A DNA stretch of 64,000 bases from assembly GCA_002682825.1 (NCBI GenBank), contig NOKP01000027.1, forward strand, positions 372,001 through 436,000, given 5' to 3'. Position 1 is the first letter of the stretch; each line of letters begins with the position of its first letter. Both the position numbers and the translations under genes were made by a program. This document shows positions 1 through 11,695 of this stretch, piece by piece. Source of the DNA: Neonectria sp. B-13. Its lineage: Eukaryota; Ascomycota; Sordariomycetes; Hypocreales; Nectriaceae. Below the pieces are notes generated by a model, which saw nothing but the letters and a program-made list of their open reading frames with translations, ran no database searches and was not told the origin of the DNA.

Positions 1-2003
1 TATTAGCAATGTGCGGGCCAGGGACTTTGACTGGGGCTAGACTCACCTTTTCCAGGACCACGGAATCGCTTCTGTTCCATATAGCCGTTGGCTAGGGGGT
101 TGTGCTGCACCGGTTGAGACTGGACTGCAGGGATGGGAGCACTAGGTGCAGGAACAGCTTGGGCGGAGGCTGCGCTGGCCGAGCGAGGAACAACCGGCGA
201 CACAGCCGCGCCATCCTCAGCCTTGAGGGCAACGTGGGTAGATGGGCTTGGGGACGGGACTGAAGCAGATACACTGCGGGCCTTGTCCAGCTGGGGAAGA
301 CTTGGCAGGGCAGGAGCTGCAGTGTGAGTCCCGTTGACAGGTTGACCGTTGGCAGGCCCATCGACAGGTTGAGTGGGTTGGGGAGCTGGCGAGTCTGTAG
401 AGTCCCCTCGACCTCCGACGTGAATCGTGATCTTCTTGGCTTGTGGCGTTGACTCGGCGCCTTGGCCAACCTTGAGCTTGATCTTGGCTTGGGTAGGCTC
501 TGGTACGACCGCCTGTGCCTTCTTTAATTCTTTGCTAAAGAATTTCTAGTTAAAAGTTAGATAAGTTCCAAGTCCAGGCATGCATGGGAAAACGAACCGC
601 CAGCTCTTGTGCCAAAGTGTAGATTTCGCTTCCCTCCTCATTGTAGAAGAAGGCATTTGTCCAGAGAAGCTTAGACTTCTCTTCGAAAGCATTCCAGGTT
701 TTGAAGTCACTGGCACCGGTATTCTCGCCACGCCCGTGAACGCCTTTGACCATCTTCTGTAGCTTCTTGATGGACAGCGGGTCGTTGATGACTTTGTAGT
801 AGTCCTTCAAAGCTCGAGGAGGGAGATTGATGAATGGCTCAAAGTAGGCATCCTCGTACCTAATAGCGAGGTCAGTAGCTGGGGATTAACAGGAGTGATG
901 TTCACATACTCCGGTTCCTGGTGTCTGAGAAGCTCCTCAACAATTTTCTCCTGAGCCTGCTGGAAGTTGAGGCCCTTGTAAGGGACATTCTCGAATTGGT
1001 GGTCAGGCCGGCTAGAGGCGGCCGATGGTTGCGGGCTCTCCTGTGATTTGGAGGCAGCTGCACGAGTTGGACGGCCTGGGCCCCGTCGCTTAAGGATGAT
1101 GGATCGCTTTCGCGAGCTGGGCTCCTCTTCCTCTTCTTCTTCCTCCTCCTCCTCAGGCTCTTCCTCTTTATCTTCTTCGTCGGCGTCGGCGTCATCATCT
1201 TCGTTTTCTGCGTCCTCGTCGTCTCCCTCTTCCTCGCCCTCGCCGTTCTCGTCTCCTTCTGCATCTCCCTCTTCGGCGTCGTCAGAGTCTGGGGGGAGTG
1301 GAGTCGGTACGGCTTGGTAACCCCGGTTGTGGTAGGCAGGATTGGTCTTGGTCATATAGTTGCTCAGAGCTTTCCGGATCCTTTCCGCGTCGTCGAAAGT
1401 GGATGATGATCGGGGGTAGAACTCCTTGGCGTTGGCAATCATTCGCTTGAAGTAGCTCTCTAGTTCGGCGAGGTTCTCAAACTCGCCCTTGTTCAGCTTG
1501 TTCTCAGCCGTTTCCAGAGAAATAGGCATGCGCGTTCGCTTATAATACTCTGCATTGCCCTCGCGAGGGAGCAGGTGCTCGAAGTAGGTTGCGACAAGAC
1601 GACCACTAGACAAGGCAAGGGTCAGTAGCTCGTGGCATTGCATCGAATGCGACCCGTGGTCACTCACCTCTTGTCGGCCGTCCGACGAATCTGTTCGAGG
1701 AAGCTCAACCCATACGCTGTCGTCGAGTCTGGGGTCTCCCCTTTGGACAAGTCGAACTCCTGCGATGGAGGCTGATTAGCTTTCCGGGTTCCTGTGTTTC
1801 CGGCGATGGACTGGGAGTTGCGCTGTCAACAAGTCGCGCACTCGCGGGGGGGTAGGAAGAACCGATCCAAGCAAGAAAAGCATTACACTGATCCGATGAA
1901 TGTGGAAACAAGGAGTCCGACTTACAGCGAGTTTGCGACGTTTCGCGGCACGATCGGGGGTTTCCACGGGCGCAGCGCCATTGGCCTTGCGCTTGGTCTC
2001 CAT
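1..2003 (-). CDS. RSC4: RSC4-like tandem bromodomain chromatin-remodelling subunit (3' end outside window)
   Basis: Probable subunit of the RSC/SWI-SNF nucleosome remodeller that reads acetylated histone tails in the nucleus. Exons as read: 2003-1926, 1759-1668, 1605-910, 859-598, 545-47. All joins keep frame. The last donor (GTGAGT, 46-41) opens an intron that leaves the window, so the C-terminus is missing. The ATG at 2003 is followed by a basic stretch (AAKRRKLA). Bromodomain 1 covers about residues 45-150 (PREGNAEYYKRTRMPISLET). Then come a long Asp/Glu-only linker and an AT-hook-like KRRGPGRP. Bromodomain 2 covers about 265-375 (LKDYYKVINDPLSIKKLQ, NAFFYNEEGSEIY), followed by a Pro/Ala/Ser-rich tail. 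Two bromodomains split by an acidic linker match the Rsc4 type better than Rsc1/2, which also carry a BAH domain; none is seen, but the C-terminus is absent. Confidence 0.85.
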
Positions 2004-3198
2004 GGCGGGCGTGGGTGCTTGCTAGAGTCGCGGAGACGAGCGCATCACAAGCCTGGGCAGGGTACTATCGAAGGACCTGTCGTCAAGGGACAATGGGTTC
2101 GCGCAGATGCCAGTGTCGAGGCGGTAGCGACAATGCTCGAGTGGGTTTCGACGCGTGGTTGTCCAATGGTCGCGTCAAATGCACCACGGACGTCGTGGAT
2201 TTCGACAAGTCAGGGCTGGCGATTAGGGCGGAGTTGGAGCGTCAACAGCGAGCCGCGGAATGCTCCGGGGCGTTAAGGGTCACCTGCGCGCGGCTGCGAA
2301 ACCGTGCAACTGTTTTTTGGAAGCGCGAAAGGTGCTTTGGCGTTGGCGGGCTGTCGGAGAGGTCGGGTTTGGCTTTTTGCACTGCAACTGAAGGTGAGGT
2401 GGTGGTACGGAGACGCAGCAGAGCGGCAGTACATGGGGCGAGGTACCCGCTTCGGCTAGTAAGTAGGTTGGCTTGATCGCAGATTCGAAATGCCTGAAAA
2501 CGACGCTAAGGCACCAAGGCAAACACTCAGACGGGTACCTAAGGTATGTAGTGAGCGACATGGGGGCATTGCAGCCATTGACCAAGCAAATTCGCAACCA
2601 ACACCCAAAACATAATAAAGACACCAATCGAGGCTTCTAAATGTTGCGGAAATGCCCTCGATATTGCTCTGTAGCGAGAAAAATTGGCCGCAAACCTGCA
2701 GTTTGCAGCTATTTGCACTCCCTAGTATGGATCTGGGACATTCAATCCAGTCCAGACTCCAGCGCAGTTTGGAACTTGAAGCATGAGCTCACCTACCTTA
2801 GTTAAGTAGGTACCTTACCTAAGGGCAGAGCTCCGGGCAGACTCGGCAGTTAAGGTACAACAACAGACACGTGCAGCGAACACTCCAGCTCTGACAACAT
2901 TTGGGACTAATTGTTCCAAGGCCTAAGCCGTCTTCTCCAACTCCAGGGCAGCTGCTCTACTTGTCACTACCATGAACCCAAGCATTTATACACGAAGTCC
3001 CAGCTCTCGCTGAGGCGCACCGAGGCCCCTCAGTTGGAGCTACAGGCGGGATGGGCTGGTCGTCGTGGGGCGGACTGGCGCGTTCCATGCTCAAACCCCA
3101 CATTGACCTCACTCTCCAACTCGGCACCAGCTATCCACCATCATCATCATCATCATCACCATTCTTTCCACAGTTGCAATTCGCACACCACCAAGACC
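2004..3198. other. Divergent intergenic region between RSC4-like and Maf-like genes
   Basis: This holds the promoters of two diverging genes. Open frames such as the one at 2015-2476 look like random GC-rich frames and match no family I know. A CACGTG E-box lies near 2867. A short CAT-triplet run (about 3138-3158) sits just upstream of the Maf-like ATG and would encode poly-His if read, but lies in the probable 5' leader. Confidence 0.6.
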
Positions 3199-4070
3199 AT
3201 GGCGGATTCCACAACCCCGAGTAGCCCCCCTCCGGACAACGACAAGTCTGTCGAGGACCATGACCATCCTCCGCGCCAGAACCTGCCAATCCGCAAAGGC
3301 CCGCTGCCCCTGGAGCTCCCCATCCTCACCCATCTCAGCACCAAGCGTGTGATCCTCGCCTCCGCCTCGCCCCGGCGAAGAGCATTGCTGCAACAGGTAT
3401 GGCCACGTCCAGCTACTTTCTCCCCAGTTGAAGTGCTCACAGCAGCTAGTTTGGCCTCACAAACCTCGAAATCACCCCTTCCACGAAACCGGAGGACCTC
3501 GACAAAAAGGCCTACGGAGCCGATGGATATGTCGCCGCCACTGCCCGCCAAAAATGCATGGATGTATATGCTACCGCTCTAGAGCTGAGCCTTAAGTCCA
3601 TCCCCGACCCTCACCTCGTCATCGCTGCCGATACCATCGTGGTCACCCGCGACGGCCTGATCCTAGAAAAGCCACGAAGCGAGGCGGACCACATTCGCAT
3701 GCTAAAGCACCTGCGGGATACACGGATGCACCGGGTCTTGACCGCAGTCACCGTAATGGCCCCTAGGGATGATGCGAGGCATCCGGGATACGAAATAGCT
3801 AGCGATACACAAGAGACCAAGGTCTACTTCTTGAGCGAGTCCGATGGACTCCCGGACGATGTGATTGAGGCATACGTCAAGACTCGTGAGGGAGCTGACA
3901 AGGCCGGCGGATATGCCGTTCAAGGCGTTGGCGGTATGTTGATGGTGGAGAAAATTGACGGAGGCGTCGACAACGCAGTTGGGCTCCCGGTTCGACGGTG
4001 TTTGGCTCTAGCGGAAAAGGTCATCTTCAGGCAGGATGTAGATGAATTTGATGAGGAAGAGGAGGAATAA
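3199..4070 (+). CDS. Maf-family nucleoside triphosphate pyrophosphatase (ASMTL/YhdE type)
   Basis: House-cleaning enzyme that hydrolyses non-canonical or modified nucleoside triphosphates to the monophosphate and pyrophosphate, probably in the cytosol. Exons are 3199-3396 and 3450-4070 with a 53-bp intron (GTATGG to GCTAG). The product is 272 aa. After a Pro-rich N-terminal extension of about 50 residues comes the Maf signature VILASASPRRRALLQQ. It is followed across the splice by FGLTNLEITPST, then HLVIAADTIVV with the catalytic Asp, and GGYAVQGVGGMLMVEKIDG. The C-terminus is acidic (DEFDEEEEE). The ATG at 3199 is the first in frame after the leader and has an A at -3. The N-terminal extension makes it longer than bacterial Maf (about 190 aa), which is usual for fungal members. 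Start and splice are well supported by the signature spanning the join. Confidence 0.9.
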
Positions 4071-4808
4071 AGGTCCACATGCTCGACGCATATAGGATAT
4101 AACTCAAGGCATGAGCCACGCTCAGCTTAGGCTTGCCCTGGAACTACATAGATTGGTAAGAGGCGTCTCATGGTTCATCGTTCCGGACATGTTTTGACGG
4201 GTTGCGATGTACGACGGCCCGAATTGGCAAATACAAAATTTAGAATTATGTTTGGAACTAAAGTAGCGCAAGTCCGAGACTGCGATGAAGGTGCTGCAAG
4301 TCGTGGACAATTAGACAGCAATGGCACATGTCAGACGTTTTTCGATATGTTTGAGTGGCATGCCGTGCAGATCAAGCAGATCAAATCCGAGGCACCTGCA
4401 AATCATGAGCTAGTCGGAGTAACACTGAAGTTCGTTGAGGGAATGTCTTGCAGGCCGAGGACGTCACTATCACATGTGCGCAAGAGTGGACGTGTGGATC
4501 AGGCAATTAAGACTTTTTGATAAGAGCTGTACGAGGTAGTGCGATTATTGAGGAGCTTTACGGTGAACTACCACCTCCCTACGTAACTGCAGCGCCGCGC
4601 AACCGCCCGAGCACATGCAAGGACCAGGGTTTCACATGGCGAATCTGGGGCAACATCCTTGCACGTCACAAGCCGCTTCTTTGACCAGCCTGCACCGTTC
4701 CCTCACACACTTACACCTTTAAAAGCTCTCCCTTCCGCCCCGGCAGTCTCTCTCTCCCGCCCCAGGGACTTCCTTCAAACACTCCTTTTCGCATACGTGC
4801 TTCTGCAA
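4071..4808. other. Intergenic region, no gene seen
   Basis: This contains the 3' flank of the Maf-like gene and the promoter of the bHLH gene. A pyrimidine-rich leader lies at about 4690-4800. The open frame at 4170-4520 has no recognisable features. Confidence 0.6.
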
Positions 4809-5374
4809 ATGTCGTCGTCACCAAATAACAAGTCTCCCGCCGCCGGTGAGGCCGGCGCGCAAGCCGATGACAAACCGCGCCTCACCGAGGAGGAGAAGAA
4901 GCAGAACCACATTGCGTCAGGTACGTTGCGCGCAGGCGCCACAAGGCCCCTGCATATCACTTCTGCGTTCCTGGACATGGTCCTTTTTCTGCCTTGCGCG
5001 ATCGACCAGATACGCCGTCGAAGACTAATGCGCGCCCCGTAGAGCAGAAGCGACGGCAGGCTATCCGCGAGGGCTTCGATCGCCTGACCGAGCTGGTGCC
5101 CGGGCTCGAGGGCCAGGGCCGCTCGGAGGGCTTGGTCCTCAAGCGCACCGTCGACTACATGCGCGAGCAGCTCGTCGAGCGCCAGGCCATGATTGATCGC
5201 ATCGAGCAGGCCGGCGGTGGTGTCGACGACAAGCTCAAGAGGTGAGTTTGGCCGGCGCATCCCGGTCACCGGTCAAGGCATCAGATGACTTCAGACCCGG
5301 GACGGTGCACTGATGGCCACCACAGAACACTGTATCAGCAGTCCGGGACGAGCCAGAGCCGGGCGAGGGGGTGA
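4809..5374 (+). CDS. Small INO4-like bHLH transcription factor
   Basis: Probable nuclear DNA-binding protein of the INO4 type. In yeast Ino4 pairs with Ino2 on E-boxes of phospholipid genes; that role here is inference. Exon 1 is 4809-4920 and exon 2 starts at 5043 after a GTACGT to GTAG intron. The basic region and helix 1 read NHIASEQKRRQAIREGFDRL across the splice, with the His, Glu and Arg contacts of E-box binders. Then come the loop and helix 2 (GLVLKRTVDYMREQLVERQ). If exon 2 is read straight on, a TGA ends the protein at 5245 (104 aa). That TGA lies inside a good donor (AG/GTGAGT, 5242). Splicing to CACAG at 5325 adds TLYQQSGTSQSRARG and a stop at 5374 (119 aa). I prefer the longer form but both are possible. 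There is no activation domain, as in Ino4. Confidence 0.8.
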
Positions 5375-5639
5375 TTTTCCCATCAAGACGGCTCTATCAA
5401 ATCCCAAGCATAACGAGACAACGGCATACGACATAGACTAGAAGGATCGGGCGCGAGCATGGCCCCACGACGGCCACTTGCGCTTCTGCTACAGCTATCG
5501 GCAGCACCAACAGTATCATGTTTGATACAAGGTAATGGACAGTCGCATCGCGCAGCTCTGCGCTTCTGGGGATGGGGGAAGGACGATTGGGAGAGGACTT
5601 GTATCTACGTTGGCTGCCCGAGGGAGAGTGGAAAGATAT

Positions 5640-7142
5640 CTACGCAAATGTATCTACCATGGTTCGCAAGCGTTCGCGCAACTCCTCAGGGGCTACCCGC
5701 TCCTTGCCCAATCCAACCTGTTTATTCTTCACATCCTCGTCCCCGACCACCAAGATTTGGCCATAGCCACTTTTACGTGCCTCTCTAATCTTGGCACCGA
5801 GGGATCTCGCCGTAGTGTCCACATCCACCGCCAGCCCAGTTGGTCGCAGAACATCGCCTTGTTCAGGTAGCACTCCGGCCTCGAGCTGCTCGTAGACCTT
5901 CCTGTTGTGGCCCACCAGCACATCACGCACCTCCTCAGCCCAGTCCAGCACGGGCGTCGAGGTGTTAACCGTAAGGATAATTGCCTGCCGCGGGTTGAGC
6001 CAGAACGGCCACTTGCCATCGTACCTCTCGATCAAGAGGGCCATTAGACGCTCTACTGAGCCCAGGACCGCGCGGTGGATCATGACAGGGCGGACGGGGC
6101 CATACTCGGCCAGCAACGCCGGGTCCTCGGTGGTCTCGCCGCGGGCTTCGTACTCAGGGGCGGGGGCTTGGTACTCGAGCTCGAAGCGCTTGGGGAGTTG
6201 GAAGTCGAGTTGGATTGTGGCCGTCTGGTGTTCCTTGCCGTCCGAGTCCTGGAGAATAATGTCGATCTTAGGTCCGTAAAAGGCCCCGTCGCCTTCCTTC
6301 ACAACCCAATCCATACCTGACGCATCCAGCGCTCGCTTCAGTGAGTCCTCAGCTCGTGACCACTCCTCCTCCGTACCGATGTAGTGGTCCTTTGGTCGGG
6401 TAGAGAGGGCCAGGCGGTAGCTCACGCCGAATCGCAGCACAGTATAGACGACCTTGACAAAGTCCAGCGTCTTCTTGATCTCCTCTTCAACCTGGCACGG
6501 CCGGCAGAAGATGTGTCCGTCATCTTGGTGGAAGCGTCGCACTCGGGTTAGTCCGCTGAGGGCTCCTGATATCTCGTTTCGGTGCAGCGGGCTGAAATCG
6601 GCATAGCGAATGGGAAGGTCTCGATAGCTGTGACGTTTTGAAGCGAATATCAGGCAATGACCCGGACAATTCATGGGCTTCAAGCCATAGTCGCCCTCTT
6701 CCTCCTCCTCTGCCTTGGCCGTGCTAGCATGATCTCCCCCACAGCATCCCGCATGGTCAGCATTCGAATGCTGGGTATTTCCAGTCACCGAGTACATGTC
6801 ATCGGCGTAGTTCTCTAGATGCCCTGATTTGGCCCACAGCGACTTCTTGTAGATGGTCGGGGTGATGACCTCCTCGAATCCATATCGTACGTATTGTTTC
6901 CGCAAGAAATCGACAAGACGGTTGAATATTTTAGCGCCGTTCGGCAGAAAGATGGGCGATCCGGGGCTGTAGAGGGAGCTGATGAAGAGCTCCTGCTGGA
7001 GGCCAAGTTTGCGATGATCAGGTGGTTCGCGCTGGTCCGGCTTCTGTGAGTAGGGTCGGCGCCCGGAAAGACAAGCTGGGCAAGTCCATTGCCTTTTCAG
7101 CAGGGCTGGTAGGGCTGCGCGGGCGGTTCGTGAGCGTATCAT
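5640..7142 (-). CDS. MST1: Mitochondrial threonyl-tRNA synthetase
   Basis: Class II aminoacyl-tRNA synthetase that charges mitochondrial tRNA-Thr. A single exon encodes 500 aa. The Arg-rich N-terminus (MIRSRTARAALPALLKRQW) fits a mitochondrial targeting peptide. Motif 1 region: FEEVITPTIYKKSLWAKSGH at about 90-108. The zinc site is formed by the Cys of MNCPGHC (158-163), the His of QDDGHIFC (about 210) and the His of MIHRAVLG. Motif 2 lies at about 180-213 (RYADFSPLHRNE...RRFHQDDGH). Motif 3 is RAVLGSVERLMALL. The last 110 residues are the HGTP anticodon-binding domain. The N-terminal TGS and editing domains of cytosolic ThrRS are absent, as in yeast Mst1. Odd feature: residues 121-150 hold a Cys/His-containing and poly-Glu insertion just before the zinc Cys. 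Convergent with the bHLH gene, with only about 265 bp between. Confidence 0.95.
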   Translation of the reverse strand: MIRSRTARAALPALLKRQWTCPACLSGRRPYSQKPDQREPPDHRKLGLQQELFISSLYSPGSPIFLPNGAKIFNRLVDFLRKQYVRYGFEEVITPTIYKKSLWAKSGHLENYADDMYSVTGNTQHSNADHAGCCGGDHASTAKAEEEEEGDYGLKPMNCPGHCLIFASKRHSYRDLPIRYADFSPLHRNEISGALSGLTRVRRFHQDDGHIFCRPCQVEEEIKKTLDFVKVVYTVLRFGVSYRLALSTRPKDHYIGTEEEWSRAEDSLKRALDASGMDWVVKEGDGAFYGPKIDIILQDSDGKEHQTATIQLDFQLPKRFELEYQAPAPEYEARGETTEDPALLAEYGPVRPVMIHRAVLGSVERLMALLIERYDGKWPFWLNPRQAIILTVNTSTPVLDWAEEVRDVLVGHNRKVYEQLEAGVLPEQGDVLRPTGLAVDVDTTARSLGAKIREARKSGYGQILVVGDEDVKNKQVGLGKERVAPEELRERLRTMVDTFA

Positions 7143-8237
7143 TGCCAGCTTGGATTGCGATGGCGGGCAATGTCACAATGACCAAGGACGAATGGATGTG
7201 CGAGCGCGATCATCAAAAACTGCCAAGTCGTAGTGGGTGGACGGATGCTGTCGGTCCAAAGCTCGTTTCCCCTTGTGGTCTAGCGCTAGAGCCTTGGAGC
7301 CAGGGCCCGCCTCCACGGTTCTTAGCGCTTTGACAAGGCGGTAGGGAGTAGACTACAGCTGAAACAAATCATCATCGCAGTCGGAAGAGCTGGACAAGTG
7401 AACTTTCCACCTCAGAACTAGAGCATTTGCAAGTATTCGAGAGACAGGAGACAAATCAAGATACTTCTCCACTCTCCCAAGTATTCTGTGTGTTTTCCGG
7501 GCTTTTCTTGGTCCCTCGAACCAATCCGCTAGAGGACTTATGGGGTGAGTGTCTGACAGCGGTGAACATTCAGCTTATGAAACGGACGTGCATGCTAACA
7601 GCGTTGGGTGTTGAGTCTCCCACCTGGGAGACCTCCAAGTTCCCAGTGCCTGGAAGCTTGGGTACGTTGGCGCTTGGTGCTGAAACAGTTATTTGCAACC
7701 CTTGTCCATTTTGCAGCTGTTCGGTCATAGCCGAGGAGCGGCCCACGGGTTCCTCGTTTATTGCCGACCTTGCGTTGTTGTATGGGATGAAGCATGCAGC
7801 CTTGGCGGGCTGGCTTGCCGTGACGGTAGGTTAGGTAGTCCACTTTCCACACTGTCACCACACAAGGGATTTCCTCTCTCCAAGGCAAACAATCAAACTC
7901 ATCTCTCAAATTCACATCCATTTCACTCCTCTCCAGACTGGTCTGCCCAAAGAAACTCACCCAACTGTCCACGTCTACGCCGTGACGTTGACGGAGCTCG
8001 TATTACCCCTCCATACAGTCCCGGAACCCCACCACAGCGATACCGAATTCACTGCCTAGTTCGCCTGGACGGGGGTAAAATTCCCAGCCCATCCCCCCCC
8101 ATCTTCTCTCCCTCCACCCACTCTTCACGTACTTGTACAGTACGCAACGCAACGCAGTCCGCAAGTCCGCAGTCGAGCCTCGGTGCTGGTCCCATCGACG
8201 AATCCTGCCGCTCCCCTGGACGGCGCCGGCACCAACC
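7143..8237. other. Divergent intergenic region between mitochondrial ThrRS and KAP120
   Basis: Promoters of two diverging genes. The pyrimidine-rich stretch at about 7860-8220 is the probable KAP120 leader. Frames at 7427-7834 and 7595-7972 overlap each other on opposite strands and show no family features. Confidence 0.6.
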
Positions 8238-11200
8238 ATGAGCTTCGCCATCGAGGTTCCCGGCGACGCGAATCCGCTGTCCCTGCAGTCGCTCTGTCAG
8301 GCCCTCCAGTCTGCCACCTCCTCCGACTTTGCACGGCGCCAGACGGCCGGCCAGCAGCTCACCTCCTGGGAGGCTCAGTCGGGCTACTACTCTTCGTTGC
8401 AGGTGCGTTGAACCAGCTTCAAGAGGACTTGCTTGTCCGGTGACTAATGCACTTACAGGCCATCTACCTTGACAAGTCCATCCCCGTCGACATCCGCTTC
8501 CTCGCCATCATCCAGCTCAAGAACGGCATCGATCGGTATTGGCGACGCTACGCCCAGGCCAAGAACGGCATCAAACCCGACGAGAAGGCTATTATCCGCC
8601 AACGGCTCTTCCAGGGAACCATCGAGGAGGAAGAGTCGAACCTCGCTTTACACAATGCACTAGTTGTCGCCAAGGTCATTAGGATCGACTATCCCGCCGA
8701 GTGGCCAGACGCCCTAGGAAGTCTCATCGAACTGCTTCGCTCCTCGCGAAATGGCAGCCAGAAGCACTTCCACGGCGTATTGCAGATCCTGCTGCGAGTC
8801 GTCAAGGAACTCGGAACCGCCAGACTACGGACGTCCCAGACCGACCTACAGTCCGTCACGCCCGAAATCGTCCACGTCTTGACGGATATCTACGCCGAAA
8901 AGTCTACAGCCTGGGTGGGCTTCCTCAGTGGGGGGCCTGGAAACAGTGATGAAGCAGACATTGCCATGCTAAACAGCCTGTTCTCCCTCAAGATCCTTCG
9001 CCGCCTCGTCATCCTCGGTTACGAGCGGCCTCATGGAGACAAGACCGTCGAGCAATTCTGGACCATGTCACAGAACCAGTTCGGCCAACTCCTCAACTTT
9101 GTGAGCCATGGCTCGACGGTGCCAGCCCAGTACCAAGACGTCGTGGGCAAGCATTTACTCCAGTTCGCCAAGCTCCATATCGACATGTCGGAACAGCACG
9201 CTGCCAGCTTCGCCGTGCTTCCCAACTCTCTTTCCTTGGTCGGCGCATATTGGGATCTTGTGGCAAAGTTCGCTGAAGTCTTTGACAAATCTGGTGGTAT
9301 CCGACAAGGCTCCGGAGAGGCAGGCACCGCAAAGTCAAAGGTTGAAGGTCCACTGTTGGAAAGACTGGCGCTCAAGGGACTTCTACTGCTCAGGGCATGT
9401 GTAAGGATTGCTTTCCAGCCTGTTCAGACGTTCAAATACCGAACTCCGGAAACCAAGGCAGAGCAGGAACAGGCCAGGGAAATCATCAAGACCCAACTGC
9501 TCAAGCCCGATCTTGTCGTCCAGATTGTCAACTCCATCATCACTCATCTTTTTGTGTTCCGTAAGGCGGATCTGGACGCTTGGGAGGAGGACCCCGAAGA
9601 ATGGGAGCAGCAGGAGCAAAGTGAAGGAAGCGCCTACGAGTGGGAGGTGCGCCCATGTGCTGAGAAGCTGTTTCTTGACCTTCTCACAAACTACAAGGAC
9701 CTGTTGATTCCGCCCTTGTTGTCATATTTCCAGACTGCGCAGGATCCCCAGGCTGATATTGCCACCAAAGAGGCAGTGTACACGGCCATGGGCCTTGCAG
9801 CTGCTCACGTCTTCAAGGTTTTCGACTTTGATACTGTGCTAGCTTCGACCATTGTCAACGATGCGCAACAACAAGGCGGTTTGTGCATGGTATTGCGACG
9901 ACGGATAGCCATCCTCGTGAGCCAGTGGGCTCCGGTCAGGCTTGACGATGCCAGTCGGCCTATAGTCTATCAGATCTTCCAGCACTTCCTGAATCCGGAT
10001 GATCAAACCAACGACCTCGTCGTCAGAATCACAGCAGCACGACAATTGCGCTGGATTGCTGATGAACTTGGTTTCAGTGTCGACGCATTTCTACCTTTTA
10101 CTTCCAACGTACTAACTCAGCTCATCAACTTAATCCAGAACGTGGATGTGGACGAGACCAAGCTTGCCATTCTCGAGTCCATCCGAATTATTGTGACCAG
10201 GATGGAAGAGCAAGTGTCGCAGTTTGGAGACCAGCTCATGGCTGCTCTTCCAGGAGTCTGGGAAAACTCTGGTACGGAAGAATACATGATCAAGCAGGCG
10301 GTCATCGCCATCTTCGCGGCACTTGTGATGAGCATGGGCAGCAACTCCCAGCGGTATCAACACTTTATGGTGCCACTCCTGTCAGAAGCTGCGCGGCGGG
10401 GGTCAGACTTGCATCTTCATTTAATTGACGAGTCGCTGGAGCTGTGGAATGCCATCCTAATGCAGAGCAGTCCGCCTCTGGCACCAGAGGTGACCAATCT
10501 CGCCGAGTTGGCGCTCCCACTTCTGGAATACAATGTCGAAACAGCATCACAAGCCCTTTCCGCCATCGAATCATACGTCCTCCTCGCACCTAGTTCAATG
10601 CTAGAAGACAGACTGCGGCGGCCAGTTCTGATGGCCTTGTCAGGCGCCCTAGACTCTAGAAGTCGCGAGCATGTTCGTCTCGCCACAGTATGCATCGAGT
10701 ACCTCATCCGGGCCGCTGTAGAGTGGGGAGGCTCTACCGGCGTCTCGGTAATCATGCAGGATATGGTTGAGATTGGATTTATGAAGAAGATTTTGGAGAA
10801 TCTACACGACTCTTGGGAGGCACATCAAACCACTGGTCCCAACCGGAAAGTCAGCAAGCTCAACACGGTCACTGAAGGCGACTATCTCGCAGTGCTCGCC
10901 CGACTGGCACTAGCGGAGCCAACCCTCTTCGCGCAGATGCTAACGAACTTTGGCCCCCTGGATCAGGTCTGGGGCTGGCTATCGGTCGAGTGGTTTTCCT
11001 ATCTATCCAGCATGGACCACATCGAGCGGCAGAAGCTCTTCCTCTTAGGTCTAACCCGCCTATTGGAACTGCCCTCGCCGATGCAGGACCTGGTGCTTGG
11101 CAAACTCCAGGAATACTTCGACATGTGGACCAACGTGATTTCCGAGCTGCAGGACGGCGTGGCCAACGGCACCGACACGCTCATATGGGGCCCCCTGGAG

Positions 11201-11419
11201 GCAAGCGAATACGATACCCCGAAGATCGTGGCGGAGCGCGAGAACCTGGCCAAGGATCCGGTGCACACCGTTCACGCGTTCGAGTTTGTCAAGATGCGCC
11301 TACAGGATTTGGTGGCTCGTGTCGGAGGCGACGCTGCGTTCGAGGAGCGGTGGGCTGCCAACGTCGACAAGGAGCTTATTGCGAGGTTCCAGGCCCTTGC
11401 GAACGCGGTGCAGCAATGA
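8238..11419 (+). CDS. KAP120: Importin-beta family karyopherin KAP120 (importin-11 type)
   Basis: Nuclear transport receptor built from HEAT repeats; yeast Kap120 and human importin-11 carry cargo through the pore with Ran-GTP. Exon 1 (8238-8402) encodes 55 residues. A 56-bp intron (GTGCGT, CTAAT branch, TTACAG) leads to exon 2 (8459-11419). The product is 1041 aa, close to family length. The importin-beta N-terminal domain spans the splice: RRQTAGQQLTSWEAQSGYYS, then YLDKSIPVDIRFLAIIQLKN with WRRYAQAK shortly after, a hallmark of the Kap120/IPO11 branch. An acidic stretch (LDAWEEDPEEWEQQEQSEGS, about residue 395) matches the acidic loop expected to touch Ran. The rest reads as amphipathic helices to the C-terminus. 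The start is the first in-frame ATG after the long pyrimidine-rich leader. Confidence 0.93.
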
Positions 11420-11695
11420 AGGAGGCATATTGTGGCGCTGGGAGTGTGGGATAATACGAAGACGAGCTAACTTTTGAACGACGAGATGACTGAATAGACA
11501 ATGATTATCACAAGCCCAGGGTGTTTCTGACATGACGGTCATTTCTGTGGTTCGTTTGGGTGACATGTGCAGAGCATCACACAATGTCTGATATAGCTTC
11601 ATTCCAGCTTACACCTCCAACAACCTACTCACATCATCCTCGCTCCTCGCTCCTCGCTCCTCGCTCTTCACTGCTCACTTCTTACTCCTCACTCC

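Noticed and set aside
2015..2476. 153-codon plus-strand frame upstream of the Maf-like gene
   Set aside because: Starts with a non-ATG codon, lies in a divergent promoter, overlaps other frames and shows no domain.
3138..3158. Poly-His coding stretch (CAT repeats)
   Set aside because: In frame with an upstream non-ATG reading only; it lies in the 5' leader before the true Maf-like ATG at 3199.
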